DNA from: Candidatus Amarolinea dominans | GTDB lineage: Bacteria > Chloroflexota > Anaerolineae > SSC4 > Amarolineaceae | DNA length: 64,000 nt | Direction: 5' to 3' | NCBI GenBank assembly: GCA_016719785.1 | Contig: JADJYJ010000008.1 | Location: 248,001 to 312,000, forward strand | Part shown: positions 33,758 through 45,051 of the stretch, piece by piece | How positions within the stretch are numbered: position 1 is the stretch's first letter | Layout of the letters: each line of letters starts with the position of its first letter | The notes under the pieces: generated by a model | Seen by the model: the letters and a program-made list of their open reading frames with translations, nothing else | Databases searched by the model: none | Told to the model about the DNA's origin: nothing | Program-made: the position numbers and the translations under genes

Positions 33758-36187
33758 ATGTCTTATGAAATCAACCGCGCGGTCGTCATTGGCGCCGGCA
33801 CCATGGGCGCCGCCATCGCCGGCCACCTGGCGAACGCGGGCATTCCTGTCACGCTGTTGGACATTGTGCCGCCGGACCTGAAGCCGGCGGAGATGACCAA
33901 CCCCAAAGCACGTAACCGGATTGTGCAGGCCGGCTTCGACCGCCTGGTGAAAACAAAACCCGATAACCTGTTTTCGTCTGAAACCGCCAACCTGATCAAG
34001 TTGGGCAACCTGGAAGATGACTTCGAGGCCGCGGTCTCCACGGCCGACTGGATCATCGAGGTGATCGTAGAAAAGCTGGAGATGAAGCGGGCCTTGATGG
34101 CGCGCATTGATGCCGTGCGCCGTAAGCCGGGCGAGGACAATCGCGCCGGCAGCCTGGTGACCAGCAACACCTCTGGCTTGCCCATCCATGCCATTGCCGA
34201 AGGGTGCAGCCTGGACTTCCGCCAGCACTTCATGGGCACGCACTTCTTCAATCCGCCGCGCTACATGAAACTGATCGAAGTGATTCCGACGCCCGATTCC
34301 CTGCCCGGCGCGGTGGAGTTCATCACGCACTTTTGCGCGCGCACCCTGGGCAAAGGGGTGGTGGTGTGCAAAGACACGCCCAACTTCATTGCCAACCGCA
34401 TCGGGCAGATCGCGGCGTCCTACACCATTGACTACGGGCTGGCCAACGGCTACACGGTGGAAGAAGTGGACGCGCTGACGGGTGAACTGATCGGCCGGCC
34501 GAAGATGGGGACGTTTCGCCTGGCGGACCTGGCCGGCATTGATGTGGCCTATTATGTGAGCAAGAATTTATACGGGCTGCTGCCGGACGATCCGGAGCGA
34601 GAGGTGCTGGCTTCGACGCGCCTGGTGACGCTGTTCGAGGGGATGTTGAGCCGCAACTGGCTGGGCAACAAGACCAACCAGGGCTTCTACAAGCAGGTGA
34701 CGGGCGCGGGGGGCGTGAAGGAGTTCTGGCACCTCGATCCGACAACCTTTGAGTACCTGCAGCCGCAGAAGCCGCGCTGGAAGAGTGTGGGCGAACAGCG
34801 CTCGAAACCGCTGGCGGAACGCCTGCGCGCCCTGGCCGCGGCGGACGACCGCGCCGGCCAGCTCATCTGGTTCGTTCTCAGCCGCACGTTGGCCTACGCG
34901 GCCAACCAGGTGCCGGAGATCAGCGAGACGGTAGAAGCGGTGGACCAGGCGCTGCGCTGGGGTTTCAACTGGGAACTGGGGCCGTTCGAGATTTGGGACG
35001 CCCTGGGGGTGCCAGAGACCGTCAAGCGCATGGAGGCGGACGGGCTGAAGGTGGCGCCGTGGGTCAAGCAGATGGTGGCGCGCGGGCATCGCCACTTCTA
35101 CTCACGCGAAGGCGACTATCTGTTCCACTACCGGCCCCTGCGGCGCCAGTTCGAGGCGGATGACCTGGACGAGAACCTGGTTTCGCTGGCGATGTGGAAG
35201 GAGCGCCGGCATCACCGCCTGATCGAGCGCAACCCAAGCGCCAGTCTGCTGGATATGGGCGACGGGGTGCTGCTGGTGGAGTTTCACTCCAAGATGAATG
35301 CGCTGGACGACGACGTCACCAAGATGATTGAGCTGGGCATGGACCGCCTGCGCACCGACTATGAAGGCATGGTGATCGGCAACCAGGGCGAGCAGTTCTG
35401 TGTGGGCGCCAACCTGGCCGCGATCGGCATGGGCGCGCAGATGAAGCAGTGGGGGCAACTGGAGCTGGCCGTCAGCCGGCTGCAAGAGACGCTGCAACGA
35501 ATACGCCGAGCCAACAAGCCGGTGGTGACGGTGCCTTTTGGGCTGGCGTTGGGCGGCGGCGCGGAAGTCGCCATGGCCGGCGACCGCGTGGTGGCCGCGG
35601 CCGAGACCTACATGGGCCTGGTGGAAGTGGGTGTGGGCCTGGTCCCGGCCGGCGGCGGCTGCAAAGAGATCGTGCGACGACTGATATCGCCACACATGAA
35701 GGTGGACAATCCGTTCCCCGGCCCCTGGCTGCAGAACGCGTTCATGACCATTGGGCAGGCGCGCGTGAGCACGAGCGCCGAAGAAGCGCGCAGCATTGGC
35801 TTCCTCAGCCCGGACGATGTGGTGGTGATGAACAAGGATTATCTGCTGGCCGAAGCCAAGCGCGAAGTGCTGGCGATGGCGTCGGCCGGTTACAAGGCGG
35901 ACCATCCCGTGCGCAACTGCTATGCGGCAGGGCGCGACGCGCTGGCTAACCTGATGATCGGCATCCACCTGATGCAGGAGGGCGGTTTCATCAGCGCGTA
36001 CGATGCGCATGTGGGGCGCAAGTTGGCCTATGTCCTGTGCGGCGGCGACATCAGCCAGCCGCAGTGGGTGGATGAGAAATACTTCCTGGACCTGGAACGT
36101 GAAGCGTTCTTGTCCCTGTTGGGTGAACCGAAGACGCTGGAGCGCATTTTCCATATGTTGCAGACGGGCAAGCCGCTGCGCAACTAG
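33758..36187 (+). CDS. fadN: 3-hydroxyacyl-CoA dehydrogenase / enoyl-CoA hydratase (FadN-like)
   Basis: 809-residue bifunctional enzyme. The N-terminal Rossmann domain has [20 protein letters not shown], the dehydrogenase block [20 protein letters not shown] follows, and two C-terminal-type dehydrogenase helical domains extend to about residue 450. The last ~330 residues are a crotonase domain ([34 protein letters not shown]). The order dehydrogenase first, crotonase last is that of Bacillus FadN (YusL), not E. coli FadB. It hydrates enoyl-CoA and oxidises the product, handing 3-ketoacyl-CoA to the thiolase encoded 19 bases downstream. Confidence 0.93.
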   Translation: MSYEINRAVVIGAGTMGAAIAGHLANAGIPVTLLDIVPPDLKPAEMTNPKARNRIVQAGFDRLVKTKPDNLFSSETANLIKLGNLEDDFEAAVSTADWIIEVIVEKLEMKRALMARIDAVRRKPGEDNRAGSLVTSNTSGLPIHAIAEGCSLDFRQHFMGTHFFNPPRYMKLIEVIPTPDSLPGAVEFITHFCARTLGKGVVVCKDTPNFIANRIGQIAASYTIDYGLANGYTVEEVDALTGELIGRPKMGTFRLADLAGIDVAYYVSKNLYGLLPDDPEREVLASTRLVTLFEGMLSRNWLGNKTNQGFYKQVTGAGGVKEFWHLDPTTFEYLQPQKPRWKSVGEQRSKPLAERLRALAAADDRAGQLIWFVLSRTLAYAANQVPEISETVEAVDQALRWGFNWELGPFEIWDALGVPETVKRMEADGLKVAPWVKQMVARGHRHFYSREGDYLFHYRPLRRQFEADDLDENLVSLAMWKERRHHRLIERNPSASLLDMGDGVLLVEFHSKMNALDDDVTKMIELGMDRLRTDYEGMVIGNQGEQFCVGANLAAIGMGAQMKQWGQLELAVSRLQETLQRIRRANKPVVTVPFGLALGGGAEVAMAGDRVVAAAETYMGLVEVGVGLVPAGGGCKEIVRRLISPHMKVDNPFPGPWLQNAFMTIGQARVSTSAEEARSIGFLSPDDVVVMNKDYLLAEAKREVLAMASAGYKADHPVRNCYAAGRDALANLMIGIHLMQEGGFISAYDAHVGRKLAYVLCGGDISQPQWVDEKYFLDLEREAFLSLLGEPKTLERIFHMLQTGKPLRN

Positions 36188-36206
36188 GCCGAACGAGGGG
36201 AATAGA

Positions 36207-37403
<1,197 letters not shown>

Positions 37404-37471
37404 GATAGCGAGCCGCTCCCAGTGAGCGGTCACGACGTGAGTCGAAATACGAAAACGAGGGAAAAACAACC

Positions 37472-37801
37472 ATGGAAGAAAAACTACGTGGCATGATGGC
37501 TTCGATGCCGACGGCATTCATTCCGGAGGCCGCTGAGGGGGTTGAGGCGACCATTCAGTATCACCTGACCGGCGAGGGCGCCAGCGATTGGGGCATTCAC
37601 ATCGCGGATGGCGCGTGTACCGTCAATGAGGGCCTGCTGGAGAACCCGACGTTGACGCTGACGATGGACAGCCAGGACTATGTGGATATGATCGCCGGTC
37701 GCCTGAACGGCATGAGCGCGTTCATGAGCGGCAAGCTGCAGCTCGATGGTGACATCATGCTGGCCACGCGGCTGTTCACGATGTTCAAGATGGGCAGGTA
37801 A
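37472..37801 (+). CDS. SCP2 sterol-binding domain protein
   Basis: 109-residue single-domain protein of the SCP2 family (IQYHLTGEGASDWGIHIADG, then the typical LTMDSQDYVDMIAGRLNGMSA and FMSGKLQLDGDIMLATRL). Such small proteins bind lipids or acyl-CoA in a hydrophobic tunnel. Its place as last gene of the beta-oxidation operon suits acyl-CoA carriage. The ribosome site is GAGGGA. Confidence 0.88.
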   Translation: MEEKLRGMMASMPTAFIPEAAEGVEATIQYHLTGEGASDWGIHIADGACTVNEGLLENPTLTLTMDSQDYVDMIAGRLNGMSAFMSGKLQLDGDIMLATRLFTMFKMGR

Positions 37802-37827
37802 CAATTTCCGAAGGAGGCGCCGCTTTC

Positions 37828-38784
37828 ATGGACCCTGCACGTTTGGGCCGGTTGTGGACGCGGCGCCTCTCGCGTCTGCTCGTTCTTCTGCTGGTCGCTT
37901 CTTCCGCCCTCTTCCTCACGGCTTGCGCCAAGGCACTACCCGACGGGTTGGGCGCCATCGCCTGGATGGCGAGCACCGGTCAAAACTATGACATCTGGCT
38001 GCTGGAGGATGCCGGCGCCGCGCCGCGTCAACTCACGGCCACGACCGACCTGCTGGAAGGCGCGCCAGCCTGGTCGCCTGAGCACAGGCGGCTGGCGGTG
38101 CAGGGTTTTCGCCAGAGCGGCGCGGCGCTTTATCTGCTGGAGGTCACAGACGCTCTTGCCGAGCCGCAGGCCATTGATTCAGGCGCCAGCCTCGATCAGT
38201 CAGACAGCGAACCAACCTGGAGTCCCGACGGCGCCCGCCTGGCCTTCGTGTCGGACCGCACGGGCAGCCGCACGATCTTTGTCATCAACCGCGATGGGAG
38301 TGGATTGCGCGGCCTGTTGACCGGCAACGCCGCGGCGGCCCAGGACGAAGGCGGCCCCGACTGGTCGCCGGATGGCAGACAGATTGTATTTCATCGCTTC
38401 GCCAGCGGCGAACCGTACGCCAACATCTTTGTCGTTGACGCGGAGGGCGGTGAAGCCCGACCGCTGACCACGATCCGGGCGCGCAATATCGAGCCGGCGT
38501 GGAGTCCTGACGGTGGGCGCATCGCGTTCATGTCGGATCGGGACGATGGGGAGTTCGAGCTGTACGTGATGGCCGCGAACGGGCGCGAGCAGTACCGGTT
38601 GACGCGCAACAGCTTCCCGGATGAACTGCCGGCTTGGTCGCCCGACGGGGCCTGGCTGGTGTACACCGCGCAGCCCGACAGCCTGGGCGATTATGATCTC
38701 TACGCGCTGGAGGTGGACGGCGATCGCGCCCCGCGCGTGGTGGTCAAACGACCGGGGGATGATCGCTGGCCGGCGTGGAGGTAG
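37828..38784 (+). CDS. TolB-like beta-propeller lipoprotein
   Basis: 318 residues. The N-terminal signal ends in a lipobox LTAC with Cys33 as the likely lipidated residue (substrate for the LspA encoded at 7.8 kb). The rest is about five PD40/WD40-like blades with the repeated pattern W-SPDG-x-x-(I/L)-A-F (SEPTWSPDGARLAFVSDRTG, GPDWSPDGRQIVFHRF, EPAWSPDGGRIAFMSDRDDG, LPAWSPDGAWLVYTAQ). This is the TolB propeller type but without the TolB N-terminal domain. It starts 26 bases after the SCP2 gene. Its binding partner is unknown. Confidence 0.85.
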   Translation: MDPARLGRLWTRRLSRLLVLLLVASSALFLTACAKALPDGLGAIAWMASTGQNYDIWLLEDAGAAPRQLTATTDLLEGAPAWSPEHRRLAVQGFRQSGAALYLLEVTDALAEPQAIDSGASLDQSDSEPTWSPDGARLAFVSDRTGSRTIFVINRDGSGLRGLLTGNAAAAQDEGGPDWSPDGRQIVFHRFASGEPYANIFVVDAEGGEARPLTTIRARNIEPAWSPDGGRIAFMSDRDDGEFELYVMAANGREQYRLTRNSFPDELPAWSPDGAWLVYTAQPDSLGDYDLYALEVDGDRAPRVVVKRPGDDRWPAWR

Positions 38785-38804
38785 GGGGAGTGAGGGCGTT
38801 TGGA

Positions 38805-38982
38805 GCGCGAAGGCGCGAAGGTTACGAAGGGCGCGAAGCACGAAGGCACGAAGGCACGAAGGCGCGAAGGTTACGAAGGGCGCGAAGCACGAAGGCACGA
38901 AGGCACGAAGGCACGAAGGCACGAAGGCACGAAGGCACGAAGGCACGAAGGCACGAAGGCACGAAGGCACGAAGGCGCGAAG
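38805..38982. repeat. 8-base tandem repeat (GGCACGAA)
   Basis: About twenty imperfect copies of GGCACGAA. Near the start a longer block (GCGCGAAGGTTACGAAGGGC, then GCGAAGCACGAAGGCACGAA) occurs twice. A period of eight keeps all forward frames open and produces false proteins reading RRHEGTKA. It fills the gap between the lipoprotein gene and the broken enoyl-CoA hydratase gene. Confidence 0.9.
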
Positions 38983-39051
38983 TGAGGAGTGGCAAGTGGT
39001 GATCTCTGATCTCTGAGCATTCAGCAGCGTTTGTAAAGAAGGGGAATGTGC

Positions 39052-39840
39052 ATGACAGAGCGACAATTTGTAAAAACAGACATCCATGAGCGAATTGCGA
39101 TTTTGACGATTGACCATCCGCCGGCGAATGCGTTCAATGGGCAGACGATGAGCGATTTGAACGCGGCGTTTTGGGAGGTGCATGAGGATGCGGCGGTAAA
39201 GGTCATCATCATCACCGGCGCGGGGACGCGCTTTTTCGTGGCCGGCGCGGACATCAAGTAGCTGGCCGCGGCCGGCGCGCAGGGGCAGGGCCGGGCGATG
39301 ATCGAATTCGGGCAGGCGACCTTTGCCATGATCGAAGCCAGCCGCAAGCCGGTCATCGCGGCCGTCAACGGCGTGTGTCTGGGCGGCGGGATGGAGCTTT
39401 TCCTCTCCTGTCACATGCGCATCGTCAGCAGCGCGGCGCGGCTGGGCCAGCCGGAGATCAACCTGGGTATCATCCCCGGCTGGGGCGGCACGCAGCGCCT
39501 GACGCGGCAGATCGGCGTAGCCAGGGCGATGGAGATCATCCTGACGGGCGATCTGCTGGACGCGGCCGAGGCGCAGCGGCTGGGCTTGGTCAACAAGGTG
39601 GTGGAACCGGGCAAGGTGCTGGACGAGGCGCTGGCGCTGGCGGTCAAAATTGCATCCAAAGGCGGCCTGGCGATCCGGGCCAGCGTCAAGGCCATCTGCG
39701 AAGGGCTGAAAATGCCGCTGGCCGACGGTCTCAAGCTGGAAGTGGACGAGATGGTGGCGCTGTTGGGCAGCAGCGACGCGCGGGAGGGCTTCAGCGCGTT
39801 CGTGGAGAAGCGACCGCCCCAATTTAGCGATTCGTGGTAA
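39052..39840 (+). pseudogene. Enoyl-CoA hydratase gene interrupted by one amber codon
   Basis: The frame is continuous from ATG 39052 (GAAGGGG seven bases upstream) to 39840 except for TAG at 39259-39261. The first part ends TRFFVAGADIK; the second resumes LAAAGAQGQGRAMIEFG and carries NGVCLGGGMELFLSCHMRI and EINLGIIPGWGGTQRLTRQI, the crotonase oxyanion-hole and catalytic regions. Family members normally read GADIKE(L/F/M), so one change GAG to TAG explains the break. A sequencing or assembly error is an equal possibility, and a product restarted at ATG 39298 would lack the first oxyanion loop. It lies beyond the operon but would act in the same pathway. Confidence 0.85.
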
Positions 39841-39862
39841 CTGCTGGGTCTGCCTGGAATTC

Positions 39863-39960
39863 AGACAGGATTCACAGGATTGACAGGATATTCGAACTCT
39901 CGTGCCGATAGTTTTGCACACCACAGAGCAAGAATCCTGTACATCCTGTTCATCCTGTCC
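39863..39960. repeat. Imperfect palindromic repeat with ACAGGAT units
   Basis: Left arm GACAGGATTCACAGGATTGA then CAGGAT; right arm ATCCTGTACATCCTGTTCAT then CCTGTC. Each arm is itself a triple of ACAGGAT-like units. It lies between convergent genes. Confidence 0.75.
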
Positions 39961-40006
39961 AAATCGGCCTGCAGGGTGAGCAGTTACGATTCGTGAGAGA
40001 ATATTT

Positions 40007-42940
40007 TCACCAGCCCCACTGCCCGGCCGCTAACATCACATCGTCCAGGTCAACGGTGCCATCCTGATCGAAATCGTAGGCGAGGGGCGCGGGCGGGACG
40101 GTCTGACCGAAGAAGCTGGCGACGGCCTGCACATCCACTACATCTACGGCGCAGGTGTCGTCCACATCGCCGAGCGGACAGAGGCGAAAGAGGGCGACGC
40201 CGGCGGCCGGCAGGGTGGGCGTCCAGGTGAGTTGACCGCCGCTGGCGTCCACGCGCTGCCGCGTGCCGGCGATCAGCTCCCGCACGCTGAACGCGCCGTT
40301 GGCGGGCAGCCCTGCGCCGGCGCTGAAGATGGTCAGCGTGGGAGCCACGGTGCCGGCAGTCATGTTGCGGCCGGCCAGGTAGAGGCCAACACCGCTGTCG
40401 TAGCGCTCCAGGTAGACGCTGGCGCTGCTGCTCTGCGCACTGGTCAGCGGCTGCCAGCCGGCCTGGCTGATGGCCTGGATGAGCGGAATGTACTTGATGA
40501 ACAGCGACCGGTCGCGGTTGTAGAGCGCGGGCTGATCCCAGTAGCGGTTGCCGGACGCGTCGGCGCTGAACATGCTGGGGAAGATGCCGTAGAAGAGGCT
40601 GATCTGGAAGTAGGTCTCCACGCGGTTGTAGGTCAGTTGATTGAAGTTCATGTTCATCAGCGTGCCATACGGCTTCTGGTAGGACAGGGTGCGCAGGTAG
40701 AGCAGCCGGTCATCGCTGGGCGGGGTGAACTGCCCGCTCTCGTACCAGTTGACCTCTGAACCGTTGAAGTCGAAGAGATCGCCGCCCCACGGCAGCCCCA
40801 GGAACATCGCGTTCGCCATCATCAGCTTGCCGCGGGCATGCACATCCTGGCTGAGCCAGCGCGCAAACTCGTAGACCGAAAACACCTCCGGAATCGCCAG
40901 GGCATGACTGGCCGGGTCGAACGTCAGCGGCTCGGCGGCCGCGGCGAAATGTTCCCGGCGGAAGTTGTAGACGGGCGCCTGCGATAGGAAGCTGTCAATG
41001 TACTCGCCGTCCAGCCCGGGCACGGTGCTGTACGCGCCCCACACCGAAGAATTCCAGTCCATCTGCGCTTTGTTGCGCGTGTACGGCGCCACGCTGACCT
41101 CCGGGTCGGGGTTGACGGTGAAGACCGCGCAGTTGCCGCCGTTGTTGCACCAGGGCGCGGCCGTGGCCTCGTAGCGATAGCGGCCGGCCTCGTCGAAACT
41201 GCCCGCGCTGAGGGTCGCCTCGGCCATTTGCTGTTCCCAACCACTGCCATTGACATACTGATTCTGCAGATAGGCCAACACCTGGTTGTAATCGGTGTTG
41301 TTGACGTTCGGATCGCTGATCGCCATCCAGTATGACCACGGCTCCGAGACGTAGCGCAGGGTGCTGACGCCCGCGCCGTCATCGAACGGCACCTGCGTGA
41401 GGTCGCCCTCGTGATAGACGATGTGGAAATCTTGCAGGTTGGGGATGGCGTCGAGATCGGAAAAGGCGACCCAGATGCCCTCGCCGCCCGGCGGCGTGCG
41501 CCGCGTGAACAGGGCAGGCAGGGCGTTGTAGTAACGCTGCGCGGCCGCGCGCATGCCGTTGACGCCGGCGCTCACGCTGTGGCGGTAGATCAAGAAGCGG
41601 AAAGAGGCGCGGCTCGGATTGAGGCTGGCGGCTGACGATAATCCCAGATCGAAGGCGAGGTAGAACTGGCGTGTGACCGGGTTTTGCACCAGGCGCACCT
41701 GGCGCGGCGCGTCGAGAGGAAAGGCCAGGCTCAGGCCGGCCGCGGATGAACCGGGCGCGGTGACGGCCGACCAGGGGGTGCGGCTGACGGGGCCGTCGCT
41801 CCAGCCGTCGGACGTGGTGTTGCGGAATTCGGCCGCGCCGGCAATGGGCCGGCCGCTGCGCAGGGAATCGCCCCACGTCCAGCCGCTGGCGTCGAAGGGC
41901 AGGGCAAAGTAGAGGGTGACGGCGCGATCCAGGCCGCTGGTATCGCCCAGGTCGCCGCTGATGTCCAGGTGGCCGTTTTGCACAGTCAGCGTGGCGGTCA
42001 GGGTCAGGCCCAGGGCAGGCAGGCTGGCCGTCTGCTGTAAGGCGCCGCCCGCCTGGCTGACCGCGCCGCCGAAGTGGACAAAGTCAGAACCGTTGGCAAC
42101 ATCGCGCACGAAGAAGCCGCCGGTGTAGGCGCGGCCGGTCGGGACCAGCGGCGCGCCATCGAGGGTGAGGGCCGCGACCGCGCCGCCGGCCTGGGTGAGC
42201 GACAGGTCGAGGCCATCGCCGGTGCTCAGGTTCAGGAGCGGCTGGCCGCTGAGGTCGGGCGGTGTGGGCGGCGCGGCGACGAGCACGTCATCGAAGACGG
42301 CCAGTTCGCCGGGCAGCGTTTGCAGGGTCAGGTCGTCGAACCAAACCGAGCCGGTGTATTCCCAGCGCAGCAGGAGGTAGAAATAGACGGTTTTGATCGG
42401 CTTGGCCGGCAGGACGTAGCTTTCCTGGTATTCCCAGTCGTGCGTGCCGGTGGCAAAGGTGACGACCTGGCCCCAGAGCCAGGTGTTGTCGGTGTAGAGG
42501 ATGTCGAGGTAGATGGAGTAGGCGTAGCCGGACTGGCCGGTGAGGTTGGCGGCGCGACTCCAGCCGCCAAAGTAGAGCGGCTGCGCGACGGCCTGGTTGA
42601 GCTGCACGACCTGCGACGCGCCGCGTTCATCGCCGGCGCTGGCGTTGGTCAGGCGGATGGAGCGACTGCCGCTGTGCGCAACGACGGCATCCACGGCGTA
42701 GCCCTGCCCATACGGCGCCCAATGATCCGCGCTGGTGGCGCTGCCGCTCTCCAGGCCAGAATTCAGCAGGAGATTGGGTTGAGTCGGCGGGCCGGGCGGC
42801 ATCACTTCCAGCACGGTCCAGCCATCAACGGGCGTCTGCGCGGCGGCCTGGATGGACAAGGGCGGAATCAGGAGCACAAGGAGGAGTAGCGCAAGGGAGC
42901 ACACCACCGACCGATGAATTTCAATCCGCCACGTTGACAT
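40007..42940 (-). CDS. Large secreted protein with carbohydrate-binding-like module and C-terminal dockerin
   Basis: 977 residues. Residues 1-35 are a signal peptide (VVCSLALLLLVLLIPPLSIQAAA). Residues ~50-215 look like a carbohydrate-binding jelly-roll (LLLNSGLESGSATSADHWAP and VWFDDLTLQTLPG, the CBM4/9 pattern). The central ~600 residues resemble glycosidase-like proteins with a beta-sandwich then a barrel-like part (EYIDSFLSQAP, GKLMMANAMFLGLPWGGDLFDF), but I cannot place the family. Residues ~915-977 hold two calcium loops of a type I dockerin (DVDDTCAVDVVDVQ, DFDQDGTVDLDDVM). The start has GGGAGG. A polysaccharide-active role is an inference. It is the second dockerin protein in the window. 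Confidence 0.8.
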   Translation of the reverse strand: MSTWRIEIHRSVVCSLALLLLVLLIPPLSIQAAAQTPVDGWTVLEVMPPGPPTQPNLLLNSGLESGSATSADHWAPYGQGYAVDAVVAHSGSRSIRLTNASAGDERGASQVVQLNQAVAQPLYFGGWSRAANLTGQSGYAYSIYLDILYTDNTWLWGQVVTFATGTHDWEYQESYVLPAKPIKTVYFYLLLRWEYTGSVWFDDLTLQTLPGELAVFDDVLVAAPPTPPDLSGQPLLNLSTGDGLDLSLTQAGGAVAALTLDGAPLVPTGRAYTGGFFVRDVANGSDFVHFGGAVSQAGGALQQTASLPALGLTLTATLTVQNGHLDISGDLGDTSGLDRAVTLYFALPFDASGWTWGDSLRSGRPIAGAAEFRNTTSDGWSDGPVSRTPWSAVTAPGSSAAGLSLAFPLDAPRQVRLVQNPVTRQFYLAFDLGLSSAASLNPSRASFRFLIYRHSVSAGVNGMRAAAQRYYNALPALFTRRTPPGGEGIWVAFSDLDAIPNLQDFHIVYHEGDLTQVPFDDGAGVSTLRYVSEPWSYWMAISDPNVNNTDYNQVLAYLQNQYVNGSGWEQQMAEATLSAGSFDEAGRYRYEATAAPWCNNGGNCAVFTVNPDPEVSVAPYTRNKAQMDWNSSVWGAYSTVPGLDGEYIDSFLSQAPVYNFRREHFAAAAEPLTFDPASHALAIPEVFSVYEFARWLSQDVHARGKLMMANAMFLGLPWGGDLFDFNGSEVNWYESGQFTPPSDDRLLYLRTLSYQKPYGTLMNMNFNQLTYNRVETYFQISLFYGIFPSMFSADASGNRYWDQPALYNRDRSLFIKYIPLIQAISQAGWQPLTSAQSSSASVYLERYDSGVGLYLAGRNMTAGTVAPTLTIFSAGAGLPANGAFSVRELIAGTRQRVDASGGQLTWTPTLPAAGVALFRLCPLGDVDDTCAVDVVDVQAVASFFGQTVPPAPLAYDFDQDGTVDLDDVMLAAGQWGW

Positions 42941-43109
42941 GAGAACCTCCCTCGTCGTGTTTGATGAAAATGAGAGCGGGCAGGCTATCGTCCTATGACG
43001 ACGGCGGCAGCACCTTCTTGACGACCGGCTTGGAGAGGATCTGGGTTTCAGCCCATTTCCTAACAGCGGACATTAGCCAGGCCCGTAGCCGGCAGCCACT
43101 ACCATCCGG

Positions 43110-43212
43110 CTATACTCTCAAATCGTCCAGAAATTCCGATGCCGGGTAGACGCTCGTCACCAACAGGTGATCGCGCGCCCGTGTGCAGGCCACATAGGGG
43201 GTAGTGCCATCC
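43110..43212 (-). pseudogene. 3' remnant of a UvrD-type helicase gene (copy A)
   Basis: On the minus strand an open stretch reads YVACTRARDHLLVTSVYPAS then EFLDDLRV and a TAG stop. This is the motif VI and C-terminal end typical of UvrD/PcrA-like superfamily 1 helicases (Y-V-A-x-T-R-A-R-D/E). It begins within ~20 bases of the stop of the OLD-family nuclease gene, where a GajB-like helicase would be expected. All upstream helicase motifs are absent, so only the last ~34 codons remain. The sequence 42941-43109 shows nothing recognisable. Confidence 0.8.
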
Positions 43213-43229
43213 CACCCAGTTTCAGGCGC

Positions 43230-44981
43230 TCACCCCACAGGTTTGGTCAGTGCAACTAGTTTGCTGAAGAACCTATGCACATCCTCGTGGATTTCGGCGA
43301 TGGTCATAATTGCGGCCACTTGTTCGCGAAGCAGCTGCGCGGCCTGCTTAGCATTTCTTAACTGGTGAAACAGCGAATCGTCGTTCTCGAACAAAATGCG
43401 CTTACCATCTACCACGCTAAACACGTTTGCAGTGATACTGCGCCAGTTCCTACCTGGTGGCAAGGTCAGGTTCTGCCCGGTAAAGAATTCATCAATGATG
43501 CCCAGCACCGGCAGCGCAAAGAGCTCGCCCTCACCGATATTCAGTTGCTTCAGTGCGGCACGCTTCCAGGCATCCGAAACCAACAGGTAGTTCTCGATGT
43601 TCTTGCGCTTCCACTCAGCCAACGCGGGGTTGTTCGGATCAGGGTGGAAAGCATTCTCGCTGCTGTCATAGTCGAAGAGCATCAGCCTTGCAACCCCTGG
43701 AATGATCTGCTGCAGTGCGGCGAAATGCTCGTCCGCCTTGACTTTCATGTCCTTCTTGCTGCCACCACTCATCGCTTTGAAACAGACTTTTCCCACAGCA
43801 TCCTGCGCGCCACATTGCGATGCCCACGCGCGCAGAATGCGCTCATCGCTTTCTCCTTCAACATAGAGAATGTAAGGCGATGTCATCAGGCGCATGATCT
43901 CTTCATTGGACACTTCCGCCATTGCCCGCAGCACATTCGGCGCGGATTGAGGACGGGTGGGCACTTGATTTAGCAGGGAAACGATCTGGCTGGGGTCTAC
44001 ACCACGTACGAACTCCTCTGCGTGTGTGGCGATCAAGAACTGAATGTTGCGCTCAAGAGATTTCCGCTTGAAGTAATCCAGAATCTCGCGTTGTAGATTG
44101 ACGTGCAGGTGAGCATCCGGTTCGTCGAGCAGGATAGTTGTCGGATGGTAGCCGTACAGAAACGCCAACAATGTCAAGGTCTGATGGAAGCCGCTGCCCT
44201 GGGCGATGATGTCGTAGTCCTTGCCGTTTTGTTGGTACTGGACGGTGATGTTGACATCCTTGACTAAGTCGTATTGTGGCTCATGAATCGTGACAGAGAA
44301 CCAACGCTTGATAACGTCAGCCACCTCTTGCCAGTCCGCAGGCGGTGTATAGCCTTTGGCAGCCCGCCCGTCCTCCTCACGGGGAGGCGAGGGGCACACC
44401 CGCAGGAGCAAATTGCGCAGCACACTGCCGGGTTGGCCTTTGCCTACCTGTTGGCGAAAAGGAGCAATGTCCACCCGCTTCTCCGCAGTCTCCAGGCCAG
44501 AAAATGGCGGCACATAGACGATTGTTGGCAGATCGCCCTGCTGCTCAAGCGTACGGAATTTCGCCCAACCATCGCCAGGAATCGCGTAGATCGCCTGTGG
44601 CGAGTGATAGCGTAATTGCACACCAAACGAATCGGTCTCGCCTGTCGCTCGTCGCCATTCGACACGAATCCCGATCAAGATGTATTCCTGTTTCTTGGCG
44701 CCGTTGACTAAGGGCCAGTGACGATCCGTTCTATCCTTCCACAACAGGTTGAACTCCGGCACCGGTAGCGCGGTGAAGTTAGGCAACACGACCTGAATCC
44801 CCTTGGAGCCGGTGCGCTTTGAGCGATGAAATTCGTCCACGCAGAACTGCCAGATGGCCAGTGCTTGGAGCACGGTGCTCTTTCCGCTATTATTGCGCCC
44901 AACCAGAAGATCGAACTGAGTGAACTCGTAAGTCTGTGTACCGATGCTCTTGAAATTGTGAAGCGTCAACCTGGTGATCAT
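43230..44981 (-). CDS. OLD-family ATP-dependent nuclease (GajA-like, AAA ATPase + TOPRIM)
   Basis: 583 residues. The ABC-type ATPase half has Walker A GRNNSGKST (28-36), signature QGSGFHQTL (261-269) and Walker B ILLDEPDAHLH (283-293), with the H-loop in LIATHAEEF. A TOPRIM nuclease half follows: Glu375 in ILYVEGESDERIL and the acidic pair in LMLFDYDSSE (435-442). Size and layout match GajA of the Gabija anti-phage system (about 580 residues), which nicks DNA and needs the helicase GajB; here the helicase is reduced to a tail just downstream. The gene is AT-richer than its surroundings and follows mod by 70 bases in the same direction. It could instead be a solitary OLD nuclease. Confidence 0.85.
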   Translation of the reverse strand: MITRLTLHNFKSIGTQTYEFTQFDLLVGRNNSGKSTVLQALAIWQFCVDEFHRSKRTGSKGIQVVLPNFTALPVPEFNLLWKDRTDRHWPLVNGAKKQEYILIGIRVEWRRATGETDSFGVQLRYHSPQAIYAIPGDGWAKFRTLEQQGDLPTIVYVPPFSGLETAEKRVDIAPFRQQVGKGQPGSVLRNLLLRVCPSPPREEDGRAAKGYTPPADWQEVADVIKRWFSVTIHEPQYDLVKDVNITVQYQQNGKDYDIIAQGSGFHQTLTLLAFLYGYHPTTILLDEPDAHLHVNLQREILDYFKRKSLERNIQFLIATHAEEFVRGVDPSQIVSLLNQVPTRPQSAPNVLRAMAEVSNEEIMRLMTSPYILYVEGESDERILRAWASQCGAQDAVGKVCFKAMSGGSKKDMKVKADEHFAALQQIIPGVARLMLFDYDSSENAFHPDPNNPALAEWKRKNIENYLLVSDAWKRAALKQLNIGEGELFALPVLGIIDEFFTGQNLTLPPGRNWRSITANVFSVVDGKRILFENDDSLFHQLRNAKQAAQLLREQVAAIMTIAEIHEDVHRFFSKLVALTKPVG

Positions 44982-45051
44982 CTGTGCGTCCTTTCATTTC
45001 CGATCTGCGGCGCCATGATTTTCGATACCGCCAAAGAGTTGGCATTGTACA

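Noticed and set aside
36003..36206. Longer N-terminus for the thiolase
   Set aside because: It overlaps the end of the FadN-like gene in another frame; the true start is behind GAGGGG at 36207.
38200..39924. 574-codon minus-strand open frame across the minisatellite
   Set aside because: It joins antisense of two known genes through the 8-base repeat, which is open in every frame.
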